Source of the DNA: Phoronis australis
Taxonomy: Eukaryota > Phoronida > Phoronidae
Reading direction: 5' to 3'
DNA length: 64,000 nt
NCBI GenBank assembly: GCA_002633005.1
Contig: NMRA01000272.1
Location: 1-64,000, forward strand
Position 1 is the stretch's first letter, and every line of letters begins with the position of its first letter. A model generated the notes under the pieces. The model did no database searches, was not told where the DNA came from, and saw only the letters and a program-made list of their open reading frames with translations. Below are positions 23,275 through 35,437 of the stretch, one piece after another. The translations under genes were made by a program, and so were the position numbers.

Positions 23275-23607
23275 TCGGTCCTACCGTAATTGCGATAACA
23301 GATCAAAGTACTGTGCCTGGCATTCTCTCATCAAGTGGCGTCAAGGTCTTGAACGGCGGAACGTACAACTTCAGTTGTGAAACTGGCCTCGTTAATCCGG
23401 TCGCAAAACTCTTTTGGACTTTCTTAGGAATCTCAGCTAAAGAGTCTGCAACGAGAACCAAGGCCGCTGGCCATGGAAGACGCTTCAGCAAAAATCTGGA
23501 GTTCACTGCGATGCCTTCCTACAATAACCTAAAGATACTATGCACGGCCGTAAACGAGCTCGATTCGAAAAGAAACGTATCCGTAGCGCATAACCTGGAC
23601 GTTATCT
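23275..23607 (+). CDS. Ig exon 2 (type B)
   Basis: 333 bases between CCACGCAG and GTGAGT. The core is Cys34, Trp47 and Cys89 counted from GPTVIAI. It shares STVPG after the first strand, a GHG turn before strand E and PSYN before the second Cys with exon 6, so both are type B. The junction codon is completed with TC. It starts a tight cluster of five Ig exons (2-6) within 3.5 kb. Confidence 0.92.
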
Positions 23608-23738
23608 GTGAGTATTCAAATGACGTCTGTTTACTCTGTAGTTATGATCATCAGCACTTCGGTTTCATTGAAAGCCATGTAGGCCCTACCTTTTTGGAAA
23701 ATACTCTGCTTTGTTAATTACTACCTTCTTATTCACAG

Positions 23739-24059
23739 TTGGACCCACAAATCTCACAATTCGCGACGGAAAAAATGACAAAGTCATCTATAGAACTTTA
23801 ACGGTGACAGAGTTCATGGTATACACGTTAACATGTGAAACAAGTGGAACGAATCCTGTACCAAACATAACCTGGACGTCAGAGGTTGCAAAGGGAACCC
23901 AGTCCAATGCAGTGATAGAAATGGACGACGGTGATCGATACGGGCGGAACTACACATTTACTGCTGATTCCTCATACGACAAAACGCACTTGAATTGCAA
24001 TGCAACGAACCCAGACAGCGAGATGTCTACAGACGTAAATATCCTGTTAGATGTGCATT
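23739..24059 (+). CDS. Ig exon 3 (type D)
   Basis: 321 bases between TTCACAG and GTGAGT, starting after an intron of only 131 bases. The core is Cys32, Trp45 and Cys86. The sequence DRYGRNYTFTA before SSYDKTHLNC matches exon 7 (HRYARNITFTA) and exon 9 (DDYERNFTFNA), which defines type D. Several N-x-T sequons (NLT, NIT, NYT, NAT) suggest a glycosylated extracellular domain. Confidence 0.93.
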
Positions 24060-24279
24060 GTGAGTTGGTCTTGTTTTACATGCACGCGTACTCAAAGGTG
24101 ATAAAAAGTTTTTACAAATCTTATGTTTTTATAATTCGCCAATAGTCCATTTGCTGAATGCCTGTTCACTGTATTCGGAATACGTTCAAACGCACTGATT
24201 TTGCTTTGTGTTTACTATAGAATGTTTGTAGGGACAAAACGTTTATGTTTCATAAGAATCGTATCCGTTAAAATTACAG

Positions 24280-24582
24280 ACGGGCCTCATGCTATTAAGA
24301 TAAGCACCTCTTCAGGTGACGGCGTTAATGGTGAGCTTTCTGTCTTCGAAAGCGAGGTTTTCACTTTAACGTGTTCGGCCGAAGACGTGAAACCAAGGGT
24401 TAACATCACGTGGTCTATGGGAACCTCTGGTAGCATGATCAAGAGGAATCTGTCTTATAAAAAGAACACTACGTTGACCGCTGCCCCGTCGATGAACCAG
24501 GAAAACATGTATTGTTACGTGATAAGAGTGCCGTTTGATGACACGCGTTGGAGAAATGTCTCTGTTTCGTTAAATGTTAGCT
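24280..24582 (+). CDS. Ig exon 4 (type C)
   Basis: 303 bases between AAATTACAG and GTAAGT. The core is Cys31, Trp44 and Cys78. The VKPRVNITWSMG and GSMIKRNLSY segments are close to exon 8 (VKPGVNMTWSHG, GSIVKRSLSY) and exon 10. These three type C exons have the same length and the same core positions. Type C is shorter between strands C and F than the others. Confidence 0.93.
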
Positions 24583-25161
24583 GTAAGTAACTAAAGTTGA
24601 AATCAGCACGAACGATTTCTTACGTGCTAAAATAGTCCTTTTTATTGGCATTTTGGTTACCGTGTTTTGCGGAATGCCGATTGAAGGCTATTATGAGCCT
24701 TATAAACGCTATACCTTATACCTCAAAGTGCGTCACATGAAATGGACTAAAAGGGTTAATATTTTGTAATTTTCCTTTGAATGATGATCAATATGTCAAA
24801 ATTAACCAAAGCATTGCTTACATTTCTTTCAGCGCAGGATTTCTCTCCAGATAACACCGTTTTGTCCCATGGGCGACACACCACAGTGGGCTAGCCTCTC
24901 AGTGTGTTCAGTGTTGCGCCGCCCACGGTCTATAGGCAGTGCATCAAAGTTGGAGCTGGAGGCTTTAGCCCTCCAGTTTTTTCAGTGCTGCGCCGCCCAT
25001 GGGAATCGGTTTCAGTTGAAGTCAGTTACGTTGCAAACATTTAATGGACACCTTTAGGCCTTTTGACTGTCGACAGTATCTTTTTTAGTGATACAGCTTG
25101 GAAGTATTTTGATCTCTTAAAACTTCTAGAAAGCACCTTTATTGTCGTTCTGCATGTTTAG
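24583..25161. other. Intron 4 with a small repeat unit
   Basis: Non-coding. 24,837-25,025 contains two direct copies of TGCGCCGCCCA and a hairpin CTGGAGG/CCCTCCAG, probably a short MITE or SINE relic. The chance frame at 24,869-25,057 is not supported as coding. Confidence 0.45.
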
Positions 25162-25482
25162 ATGGTCCACGCCAGCTGCACCTGTATGGACAGAGCGCCG
25201 ACCTGTTGTCAGAGAATGTTAGTGTGGTAATTGGTGAGAAGTACACACTAGTATGCAAAACGGATCATGTTTGGCCAGGCGGGCATATGCGTTGGCTGGA
25301 GGCTTGGGGAAACCAGACGAAGACAACTATATCATCACAAACTACTAAATCGAAAAATTTTCAACGAAAATTTATGTTTATGCCACGTCCGGAACTGAAC
25401 AAACAAAATGCCTCGTGTGTCTTTCGGAATACTGGGCGAGGGAATTTCAGTGCAGAGCGATCAGTTTTAATTTTGGTCATTT
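25162..25482 (+). CDS. Ig exon 5 (type E)
   Basis: 321 bases between TGTTTAG and GTAAGT. The core is Cys31, Trp44 and Cys85. A DHVWPGG segment between Cys and Trp pairs it with exon 11 (DAVWPDA), which defines type E. The first stretch (GPRQLHLYG) is open and needed to complete the domain. Frame and splice sites are clean. Confidence 0.92.
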
Positions 25483-26376
25483 GTAAGTAAAGTATATTTG
25501 CTTCCATCTCTTGATTACGTATTTCCTTTCTTGAGGCCTTCTAAAGAAATAACATTCTTTCCTTTGTTCATTATCTAAAAAGCATCCGCTTGTGAAGTCT
25601 TCATTTTTTTATCAAAGCATGTCCAGTTTGGTGTACCCATTTACACCACGTACTTTATGTTGTTGAGTTTTCAGAATCAGACATTTGCCAAAGCTCTCTG
25701 CTATGTGCGTGTCTCACTTTTCTCATATTTGACGTGCTTCTGTGACTTCGAGTTTGTTTCGTGATCTTGCAACAAGCAGGCGATCGTGCAGATTGCTGTT
25801 TAATGGTGATTCAGATACAAAAAATGAAAACTGAAATAATACATGTACGTGGAAGCGTTAAACTTTTCAAATTCTCATCTTGATGATATATTTTCTCGGT
25901 TTTAAAATTGTAGATTGCATATAATGTCGCAAATTATGTTTTGTACATAAATCGAGTTTTGACAATGTCCGAAAAAGTAAAGGCCAAAAATTTTCAAGTT
26001 TGAGCTTAAAGAAATCCATATCAGTACATTCCTGAGAAGTAAGCGGTCATTATTGTATCCATAATGGTGAACATAACATGGAGATAATGCTGGCTACCAC
26101 ACCTTATGTGAAACCTGAAGTGCTACAAAAATCAACTGTTTGTACAAAATTTGGCTCTTAATCGCTGCAGTTTACCTTTACCTCATGGACTTTTTCAATG
26201 ATCAAGCACGATGACCATGTATACTGTAGAGATAGTGAAAATTCAGCACTTAGTTGAAATAACTCGTACATCATGTAAGAATGTCAGATTTTTACATTAT
26301 TGTTTCATGTTTCGTAATTTATACATTGGCTTTCATCTTGATCACCGATTTACTAAAACACGTTTCCCCGTTTTAG
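25483..26376. other. Intron 5, no other feature seen
   Basis: AT-rich non-coding sequence ending in a pyrimidine tract and TTTTAG. Confidence 0.6.
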
Positions 26377-26715
26377 TTGGACCGCAACGTGTGGTTATTA
26401 CTGACGCAAGTACGGTCCCTGGTCAGTTTGACCCATGGTCACGGGAACTTACCGTGGTGGACAACCTTAGCTACACCATGTCGTGTGCAACAAGCAGCGT
26501 ATACCCATCGGCGCGCCTCTGGTGGTCCCTCTCCCATGTAACCGGACGTCTGTCGACCATCACTAAAGTGGTGGACGGTCACGGGTTTAATTACACGCAG
26601 TTGTTGACTTTCAAGGTTCAGCCATCATATAATGACGAGCATGTGGTCTGTAAAGCGCAAAACGATGCAAGCGAAATGTTCAACCGATCCGAATCGTTCA
26701 CTCTGTCTGTCTTAT
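26377..26715 (+). CDS. Ig exon 6 (type B)
   Basis: 339 bases between CCCGTTTTAG and GTAAGT. The core is Cys36, Trp49 and Cys91. It is a clear paralogue of exon 2: both have STVPG near residue 11, a V-x-P-x-A-x-L-x-W stretch, GHG and PSYN. It opens the second repeat of the domain register. The adjacent Trp48-Trp49 pair is unusual. Confidence 0.93.
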
Positions 26716-28119
26716 GTAAGTACAAAACTCGAATACTTGGTAATTGTGGTAAGTCGACAAGTAATCTTTGAACCTACAAGTAATATTTGCGTTGGCTCAT
26801 ATTCGCATACCCTTTTAGGTGAATATCGATTAGTAAAATGCACCGATATTGTTGCCTCGCACAGATTGTAGGAAAGAGATGGTGTACACTGTAATCAATT
26901 GGATTGATGTTCACTAAATTTCAATACACCCATGTGCGCGGAATTTAGCGGCACTTTTTGAGCTATGTTGAACCTTCCTTGTAATAGAAACGTCGAAAAA
27001 AAATTGAAGCGGGAATTTTTACCGATGCGCCAACTTTTTCACCAACTTAAGATTTTACTTATATATTTAAGGGAAGTTTCAAGTTTCTTTGAAGTAACCG
27101 AATAACGAAAATTCCAAGATTTAAGGAAACTTAACTTTTTTTCATACGAAATAACTTAGGGAAATGGTGAAAAGATAAGGAAAACGGTTTAACAGAAATC
27201 TTAATTTATCTTAAGGAGGTTTCACTCAGCTTTGAATTATCGTTTTGATGTTTTTAATTTTTCTAAGACTAAGTCATCTCTGACAAAAATGAGATATTTA
27301 CATATGTTTCAGTAAAGTAGATCTAAAATGTCGTGACGATATTTACAGGTTTTATGGACTGTTTTAGTTATGTCGGCGTAATTAAACTTTCTACACAAAC
27401 GAATTAACCTTTTATAGCTTCTTTCAAATGGTAATCCAAAATAAAGGGGTTACCAATTATAAGTAAGTTTCCATTTCAGTGTCAAGATGACACTTTTATT
27501 CTTGAAACCTGATTTCACTTATAATGTTTGTTGGTTTTGTGTATCTTGAAACAGATTGTCGGACACGTGGTATTTTGATTCGAAGTAGACCGAAATCTGA
27601 CTTGGTCTTCTCTGAAATTTCGTCTACTGGTCTCATCTTTGAGTCGTTTTTCATGAAACTGGCCATTGCGTTCACGAGTTCGTTTACCCACAGAGGGTCA
27701 AACTCTTCAACCATAAAGTGTCTAGCTTCAGATGGAACATGTCACGATCTGTATCATACGTCATGTCCCCTGTACCATATAGACTAGTCTAGTTACTGAA
27801 AAACTTACCCTGCATTGTTGTTTTCTATAAAGTTTTCCTTTGGAAATTTCTAATATGTGGTTAAGAGAACAAAATTAATTTTGTACAACGTCGATCACTT
27901 TTTATAATTCAAGATGGCAGCATTCGCCATGATGCTCCTGAATTTCACCCAATTTCCATCTTCTGAACGTGATGGCTTGTAGAATCATGTAATGTATCGT
28001 TTCTGGGACGGAGATTTAAAAAAAACAGTGCAGGTGGTCTGATGTTATTTGCGGTGCATCAGACGTGCGCAGGCCTCATGGTTGGGCCCATTGCAAAAAC
28101 ACCTGAGCAAAGGCACGAG
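26716..28119. other. Intron 6, left part
   Basis: Non-coding and AT-rich. No further Ig exon or TE protein recognised. Confidence 0.5.
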
Positions 28120-29400
28120 ACCCCAATTATGGCTCCTCGTGAAGAAAGTTTTCAAGTCTGCCAGTCTCCTTTAGGAAAACGGACAGACGTTTCCATTTGT
28201 TGCCATGCACTATATGTTGTAGGCGTGTAACAATGCCATCCAGTAGGTTGCTCCTTAGCTTATAAAAACCTGGGCAAGACGGCTCTACCAGGTGTTTAGG
28301 AGATTCTACGCCAGTACCACACTCGGGACACACAGGGCTCACCATATGCCCACTAATGTGTCTGTGTCGGGCTAGGTTGCAGTGGCCCGTCAAAACTTGA
28401 ATGACGTGTCTTATACCCAATCTATCTAGACTCAGAGGCTTATTGAACCTTTTGGTTCGATCACGTTGGGAAAATTCTCCTTGGTCTCTCTGCAGGAGTT
28501 AAGTGATGCCCACTGGGCTGCTGACTGGGTATGTACTCAGTTGCGTATACTCATCCTGCAGCATCCGTAAGATACCGGGATAGCAGGTTCAGGCACAAAA
28601 TGCAGAACGCTTGCTCCTATCTTTGCGAGTCTGTCTGCATTCTCATTGCCATCAATTCCCACATGGGCCCTGACCCAGCGTATATTGACGGTTCTTTCAA
28701 TTGCAAGCTTGTTAAGCTCATTGATACAAGCATTAACACAACGAGAGTTGACCCTTAGTTTCTTTAGGGCTTTTATTGCTGCCTGGCAATCTGAAAAGAT
28801 GGTAATAGGCCGATTGCCAAGTTCAGTGTTATATTGTTGTGCCAGTTGAACAGCTCTATTAATTGCAGTGATCTCAGCCTGAAACACCGTGGCAAGATTG
28901 CCCAACGATACCCAGTTTTCTGCATTTGCAACAGGAAGGCTTGGAAAGTAGACACCAGCACCTGTCTGGCCATTTTCCAGAAATTGTTTGTATGATTTAA
29001 AGTTGTGACCTGGACATCACTAGGCATGTTCCATTGTTGCCCAGTCTTGGCCATTAGCTATTACAAACATTCCTGTGGCTTCTGTGTGCAACGGAGTCAG
29101 GGATGTTAGTTTTCACCCACTGACCATTGTATTTGAGACGAAGTGCAGCACATGCAGCTTCACCCTCAAGGTATATGTTCAGCGGTGGTAGACCGATTAG
29201 CATTTCTAGGGCTGCAGAAGGCGTTCCTGGAAAAGCAGAGGTTATGCACTAACAAGCTAGACGTTGCAGCTGCCTAAGTTTGTTGATAATTGTAATCTGT
29301 TTTAATGCCGTTGCCCATATCGACGAAGCATAGGACATTATAGGTCGGATAACAGCAGTATAAACGGAGAGTTCATCTCTGGTATTATTTTATGGATGAT
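28120..29400 (-). pseudogene. 3' part of an I/Jockey-group LINE (RNase H and tail)
   Basis: Minus-strand frames give an RNase H domain: AEITAINRAV, the acidic TIFSDCQAAIKAL, then WVRAHVGIDGNENADRLAK. Downstream comes a Cys/His segment (GHCNLARHRH, CPECGTGVESPKHLVEPSCP) typical of the C-terminus of I, R1 or Jockey-like ORF2 proteins. The first catalytic Asp region near 28,970 is degraded, and stops interrupt the link to RT sequence further upstream on the minus strand (to about 29,400). No complete ORF2 remains. Confidence 0.7.
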
Positions 29401-32338
29401 GCATGAGATATTGTAATTAACTTCAAATCATATTCGATTTCAATATTAAACCATGGACATGTAGGAAGATTAAGGCAGTTGCTTTAATTTGGATTTATAT
29501 ATTTGTAATTTTAATGTACAAGTATAGCCGACAGGTTCATACCTAGTCGTCATTTACGTGTTCATATCTTTCACCGCCTTCAGTGCCTACCGTTGGCTCC
29601 ACCCCATTGCCTCTTCCTTATAATATTCTGCGCAGGAGAGGCTAGCAATGTCTACCTTTCTAAACTGCAGCTGAAACTATATACGTCAAGCAAAGCTTTG
29701 TATTGTTGAAGTAGGCAGGAATACTACAGAGTTGGTGACTTTCCATCCAAAGTTGGCATAACGTGTGTTTTGGCGTCATATGTAGGTAATCAGCGGCCTT
29801 CCACAGCAACACCTGAAAGTACGATCAGAGCACGTGCAAGTGGGCGTTGGTGGTACCGATATTCCACCTGAAGCTGACATTATGTTTATTTTACGGCGTA
29901 TGTTGGATATCGCCTGCGTTCCACAACAACACCTGATAGTATCCTCAGAGCACAGGCAAGTGCACTTTTGTTCATGTTTGACAACTCTTCTACCGACACA
30001 GAGGTAATTTAAGAAGAATGTACACGGAGTGTCAGGAAGCTCACCGTGGGTACCACCAGACTCTCTCAATACCAGCCTCAACTCGGGAATGTTCGTTTCT
30101 AAGAGTATGAATGCAGTCAGGTTTCTCTTGTCAAATTGGTTAAACAACCTGCCGTTGCATGGATTTCTAGAAATTGGTCGCACTTTCTGGGTTCTAATCT
30201 CTAAACTGTTTTGTTATGTCTGAAGTATTACCGTCCCACGTATCCACTTGAATATGACATCTGTGGTGTCCTATGAACCAAATTCATCAGTGGTGTAACT
30301 GACAATTCTGTCTGATGGTTTCCTTCTTTCACCGCGTGCACGAGCTTCCTATTCAGCGTGACGTCTACCTCAACATGGGCAACTACACACTGGCTCTTGA
30401 ACCGCTCTATGTTGCGCAGAAGGGGATAGATGCAGGTTGTTAAACATAGGGTTGTTTAGAATAATTTCTTGGAAAGGGCTGGAGTTAGCAGGGTTTCTTT
30501 AGCTTTTTCTTCTCTTATCCTCTCATGGTCCTTTGTGTAGGGATTTTTGTGGTCGTAACTTTAGCAGCATAATTTTCTTACCAGCGGGATGACAGGTGGC
30601 CAGTCACATACTGAGACTTGCAGACAAATCTCCTGCAGAGATAGCCCAGACAAAATTATAACCGAAGATGGTCAACATATCACTCAACACTACATCCGGA
30701 GCAGAATGATTCGTGACAGAGACATTGAGCGATTGGACAAAAATGACTTTGTCACCCTTTTTTAGGCTGACAAATTCGTGAATCAAAGCCATAGGGAATG
30801 GACTTCACAAGCCCATACTGAAAGATATCACCTAAGACAATGTTTAATTGCTGTTCTACTATTAACAGGCAATCGAACGGCGTCTCAACACCATAGAGTG
30901 CCTTTCCCTTGACAGCCTTCTTCAACAACTTCGTTGTTTTGATTTTTTATTGATTGTTTGTAACATTTACCCCTTACCGAAACAAAAAAGTGGCAACTGT
31001 GCTCCATCCTTATGACCAGTTCGTTAAGAGCAATTATGATTCAAGGAACTACGCATTCGTTGCTGGTAATATGTAGACATGGCTGTTCTACGGTTAATGT
31101 ACATGTATGCCTGTTCTACTCTAGCTCGTCCTCTTTCTCTCTTTCCCGCCTTCTTGTGTTTAGCATTTCCCCTGTCTGCTCCACTTTGTCCCTTCTGCTC
31201 TTCACCACCTTAATTTTACATGTGTTCCATGTCGGTATCAAGGTGGGTTCACCCACCGCAACTACTCACCCACACCGGCTCTTGTTAAAACACGCTTTAT
31301 AACCTCAGAACCTTTTACTCGTTTAATATGTGTTTATTCTTCGAATTGATTAACTGGTACTGCGGTTTGTCATCCGAATGTCGGCAAACGTGTGAAACCA
31401 TGAGTATTCGGATTTAAGAAATAATTTGTTGAAATTACGGCAACTTGTATGGCGAGACGTTGTTGGATTCTGGTTGAGAAGGCAAGCGACGTTGTCCGGC
31501 TTATGTTGAAAGCTGTTACACCAGCGCAGGTAACGTGCACAATGGTGGTGACTTGCTGCGAAGAAATATGCAGACATCTCATTGAAACAGGGTTGTAAAA
31601 GGAAGAAAGCAAATACATGAGAAAAAGCAGTGTTGGCTAAAAAGGCAATCTATCCTTACTTTACCGTCTGATGGTTATTAACCATTTCCAAGAAAACCGT
31701 GAGTTCCTCATCAGTTATGACCCCCATTTGAGTAGAAATTGAGTAGCAACACCGCTGTATGCATCCATAAAGAATTGGTCCAGGTCTTTCAGTTGACTGT
31801 ACTGGAGACTCTAGGAAATGCTAAACTAACAAGCATTTCCATGCGAAATTCTCTCTTTAGTGGCGATACAACCCTAGAAACTCATGAATAAAATAGTTGA
31901 CACTCTATATTTTCCTACAATCAGCGTTTTATAAAATATCTTAATGGGATTAGTGAGGAAAATGAAATGCAAATGAGAGGAAAACTGAATATCACAACGA
32001 TGTTAGTCAGGTAATTTTGACATTTTACCTCTGGTTTGACCTTGAGAAGATCCTGCATCAATAACATAGCATTAAAATGGACTCCGCATCACAGATAATG
32101 ACCTAGTTAGTCCATCAACATGAAAAAAACAAAGTCATCCGAAATTAAAAATGACAACATCCACCATAATGAATTGCAAAGATTTGAACCAACCACGCTA
32201 ATTTTGTTCTGATCATATTTAATAAGTTTCATCAAAAATCATTACAATGATCAACATTGCCAGGGTTCACTATGTGGGCTACATGGCCGGCAACTAGACT
32301 TGACTGTCAAGTGCGAGAATAGACGACATATTTTTCAG
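29401..32338. other. Intron 6, right part
   Basis: No gene supported except the low-confidence Cys-rich frame at 29,776-30,183. The stretch ends in the pyrimidine-rich acceptor of exon 7. Confidence 0.4.
29776..30183 (-). other. Cys-rich frame with an internal duplication, unknown
   Basis: A 135-codon minus-strand frame contains two similar motifs, KCTCLCSEDTIRCCCG and TCTCSDRTFRCCCG. They arise from a DNA repeat of about 52 bases at 29,792-29,843 and 29,911-29,963, with roughly three in four bases identical. It could be the tail of an unrecognised transposable element or a decayed gene. No family is recognised, and no splice sites or start are convincing. Confidence 0.3.
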
Positions 32339-32668
32339 TTGGTCCTACCTCGCTTTCCGTTACTGACGTCAGTAGGGAGAAAGGGACACGCGGAGGCCAC
32401 ATGTTCACCGTCATTGACACGTGGAAGTACACACTACAGTGTAAAACTGACGCAGTGAGAACGTCGGCGAACGTGACGTGGATATCTATACTGCCTGGTG
32501 GTCGGTCGCCGTTGAGTATCGAAACTGTTTCCAATGGAGCTCACCGTTATGCTAGAAACATTACCTTTACTGCAACGCCAGTTTATGACGGTGTGCTGTT
32601 GAGCTGCAATGCATCAAATTCTCGCGCCCCTTTTTCCGTAGATGACTATTATTTTCTAGATGTTTACT
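32339..32668 (+). CDS. Ig exon 7 (type D)
   Basis: 330 bases between ATTTTTCAG and GTAAGT. The core is Cys34, Trp47 and Cys89. Its CKTDAVRTSANVTW and HRYARNITFTATPVYD segments resemble exons 3 and 9. The coding part begins upstream of the first Met in the frame (GPTSLSVTD), as expected of an internal exon. Confidence 0.93.
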
Positions 32669-34312
32669 GTAAGTAATTCTATTCATTTTTCTAAGCGAGA
32701 TTATATCCCCGGTCTTGATAACCTAAGCCAGAAAGCAAATTTCCCCAACACTGACAGCCGATTTTATAAAAGTAGTTGAACAGAACCAAGTTTAAGACTT
32801 AAACCTGGTCTTCCTAATTTAGACCTAACTTGCATTTTACCAACGTGGTTTGAAAGTCTGAAAGCCTGGTTTTGTTAAACAAGGCAGCTATATTTAGGAA
32901 AAATAGGTATAAAGTATCCAAGCCACCCTACTGTGTCGATCTCAATTAACCCAACAAAGGAACTATTGAATTGTTTCAATGAAACCTTGATCTTGTGAGT
33001 ATACAATGGCACACAGTAGAAGAATAAGTGCAGATATTTGCAAAAGAGGTTTAAGAGGTTTCCTCTTGAGGAAAAATGTTCCCTCCCGGATCTGATCAGA
33101 GGAAAGGCCAGGTGTATAGAACAAGAAAACTGGTGCCAAATCAAGTGAACGAAAGCAGCAGACGTGAAAGGATTTTAGTCCAGACTGGCTGCACAATTCC
33201 GACAACCGGAGAAATACAACAAACAGTTATGGGGTATCACTAAAATGAAGGTCAGAAAGAAAACTTTACTTGTAAATAAAATGCAGAGAAAAAAGGTGAG
33301 GGACCCATTGGAGGATCTAAGATCTCATGAGGCGACATTTTGTAATGTCTGTGCACAACACACGTACACATTAAGTACATGCTAACGGAATAGTTGCAGC
33401 ATAATAAATATCCAAATTTACTTCCGTGTCATTTTACTGTTTTTATTCTGTAGACAAAGGGAGCAGGACCCCTGTCCCCGGCAACCTTAAATAGAGGACC
33501 AATGGAGGCAGAACTGTCATAAGAATCAGAAGATGCACTCTTTAGTCAAACCCGTAGCGCTTACGACGATGGCGCTCTGCTCGACTGGCCTACTCATGGG
33601 CGGATCTAGGGAGTCGGAAGGGGTCCGAACTCGTTTTTCATTGATTTTTGTGGCATCAAATCTGTAATTTCCAAATTGTTGACCTGGACCCCCTTTTTAA
33701 AAATCTTAATCTGACCTCTTCCCCCTTTTAAAATCCTAGATCCACCCCCTGCTTCATTTGACCTTTTGTCGTTCTTAAAGTGAAATTTGAAAATAGTCCG
33801 TTCTCGCTGTAAAACTGCGTCGTACGGGCAAGCTGTGGCATTATTCAGTTTCACTTACATCGTGCAGGTATGTCATAGTTAGCAGTATTGAGCCTGGATC
33901 TGACTAAGTCTAAAGTTAAACCTAGTTGAAGACCTTAGTACAAGTCTATGGGATATAGACCTTGTTGGTGAAATGAACACTGAGTTAGACCAGGTCTAAA
34001 CTGGAGTTAAATCGGGTTTTATTTGACCGCAGGTCCAGAAATTTTAAACCACCTTGATGAAATGAAGGTTATCTTTAAAGCTGGTCTAAGTTTAGTTTAA
34101 ACCAGGTTTAACTTGAAACCTCTTTACGTAAACAGCTGCTATTGTTTCCCAGATACCAATTCGGAATTACTAGTATTGTAGGTGCAAAAATATCGGCAAT
34201 TTTGTCATTTGTAAGTGCACCTGTTTATTGTTTACTTCTCGTGGAAATAGTCACTTTGATGTTTACTGACTTCACAAAGCGTATGCGTGTACATTAACTG
34301 CGCGGATTGCAG
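32669..34312. other. Intron 7 with repeats
   Basis: Contains a short hAT-like MITE (33,598-33,756). Near 32,780-32,880 and 33,890-34,120 it has many GGTCTAA/TTTAGACC and AAACCAGGTTTAA boxes in both orientations, probably an old MITE family. No coding sequence. Confidence 0.45.
33598..33756. mobile_element. Short hAT-like MITE
   Basis: The left end GGGCGGATCTAGGG and the inverted right end GGGTGGATCTAGGA enclose about 159 bases of non-coding DNA. A GGCGGATC-type end is common in hAT-derived MITEs. No clear 8-base target duplication was seen. Confidence 0.45.
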
Positions 34313-34615
34313 ATGGACCCTATGTCCTTAACATTACGACGGTGTCCGGCGCAAATATCGGCCAAGTGTTCAGTGCTGACGAAGGTAAACCGCTAGAACT
34401 AAGGTGCTCTTCGGGTGATGTGAAACCGGGCGTCAACATGACATGGTCACACGGTTCTAGTGGAAGTATCGTAAAAAGGTCTCTGTCCTACCGCTTCGAC
34501 ACCCAAATAAATGTGACGCCGCTGCTCAATCAGCAAGAAGTATCGTGCACCGCTATCCGTGTTCCAGTCAAAGGGTCTTCAATTATCAAAGTTTCGGTGA
34601 CAATTCATGTTAATT
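34313..34615 (+). CDS. Ig exon 8 (type C)
   Basis: 303 bases between CGGATTGCAG and GTTAGT. The donor is a weaker variant than the GTAAGT used elsewhere. The core is Cys31, Trp44 and Cys78, at exactly the same positions as exons 4 and 10. It is closest to exon 4 (IRVPV against IRVPF near the end). Sequons NIT, NMT and NVT are present. Confidence 0.93.
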
Positions 34616-35101
34616 GTTAGTACTTTTCACAAATATAATCGACTCTATTAAAAAAGAACATATATAGCAAAGTTTAAGCTATTTGATTCTATTTGTAAAA
34701 AGGTTCAACTTGAACAAATGCAACAGGGATATCATGGCTATCAGTACATTTAAAAAGTTTTTCAAACAACACCACGTTAAAGCTCATGTAGTTGTTTAAT
34801 GTTTCGTATCCTCAAAATTGACAAATGAGGAAGTAATTAGTTGTGCCATTTATCATTAAGTTTGAGGAGGCGTTTTCATCGCCTACCGTTTCAGAACGTA
34901 GACACGCTCTCATTACGTATAACAGTGGGAGAGTTTGACCACAAACTTCCCCATATGTAGCTTTGCGAAATAAGTCTGGAGATAGATATACTGGTTTAAG
35001 AGGATGCATTGTGTTTTTGCTCGTGATTCAAAAGGATTACAAGAATAGAACACATCCTGGAGTTAAGGTAAATTAAAAAAAATGTTTTGTTATGTTTCCA
35101 G
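34616..35101. other. Intron 8, nothing further seen
   Basis: Non-coding, ends TGTTTCCAG. Confidence 0.6.
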
Positions 35102-35437
35102 TTGGACCCAAGAACCTGAAAGTCGTGGAGTTAGGTGAAAATCGGGATTTCGTCTACTTCCCCGAGGGAAGACTTGTGGTTATCGAATCATTTATCTACA
35201 AATTACAATGCATAACTGATAGCGTTAATCCCAGCGCGTCGGTACGTTGGGTGTCGCCCATGGGCGGTCATCAATCGACACAGGTGAAGTACCCCAGCGC
35301 TCACGGTGGCGACGATTACGAACGCAACTTCACCTTCAACGCCTCCAGGAAGTGGGACAATTCGAATTTAACTTGCACTGCTGTGAATTCTATTACTCTA
35401 GTAACAATGAGCAAGGGATATACCATACGGGTTTACT
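35102..35437 (+). CDS. Ig exon 9 (type D)
   Basis: 336 bases between GTTTCCAG and GTGAGT. The core is Cys36, Trp49 and Cys91. Segments ITDSVNPSASVRW and DDYERNFTFNAS align with exons 3 and 7. It starts a third D-C pair with exon 10, which suggests that a D-C block was duplicated once more after the B-D-C-E unit. Confidence 0.93.

Noticed and set aside
24869-25057. Open + frame of 62 codons in intron 4
   Set aside because: It coincides with a repeat unit and lies between two well-defined exons without splice signals.
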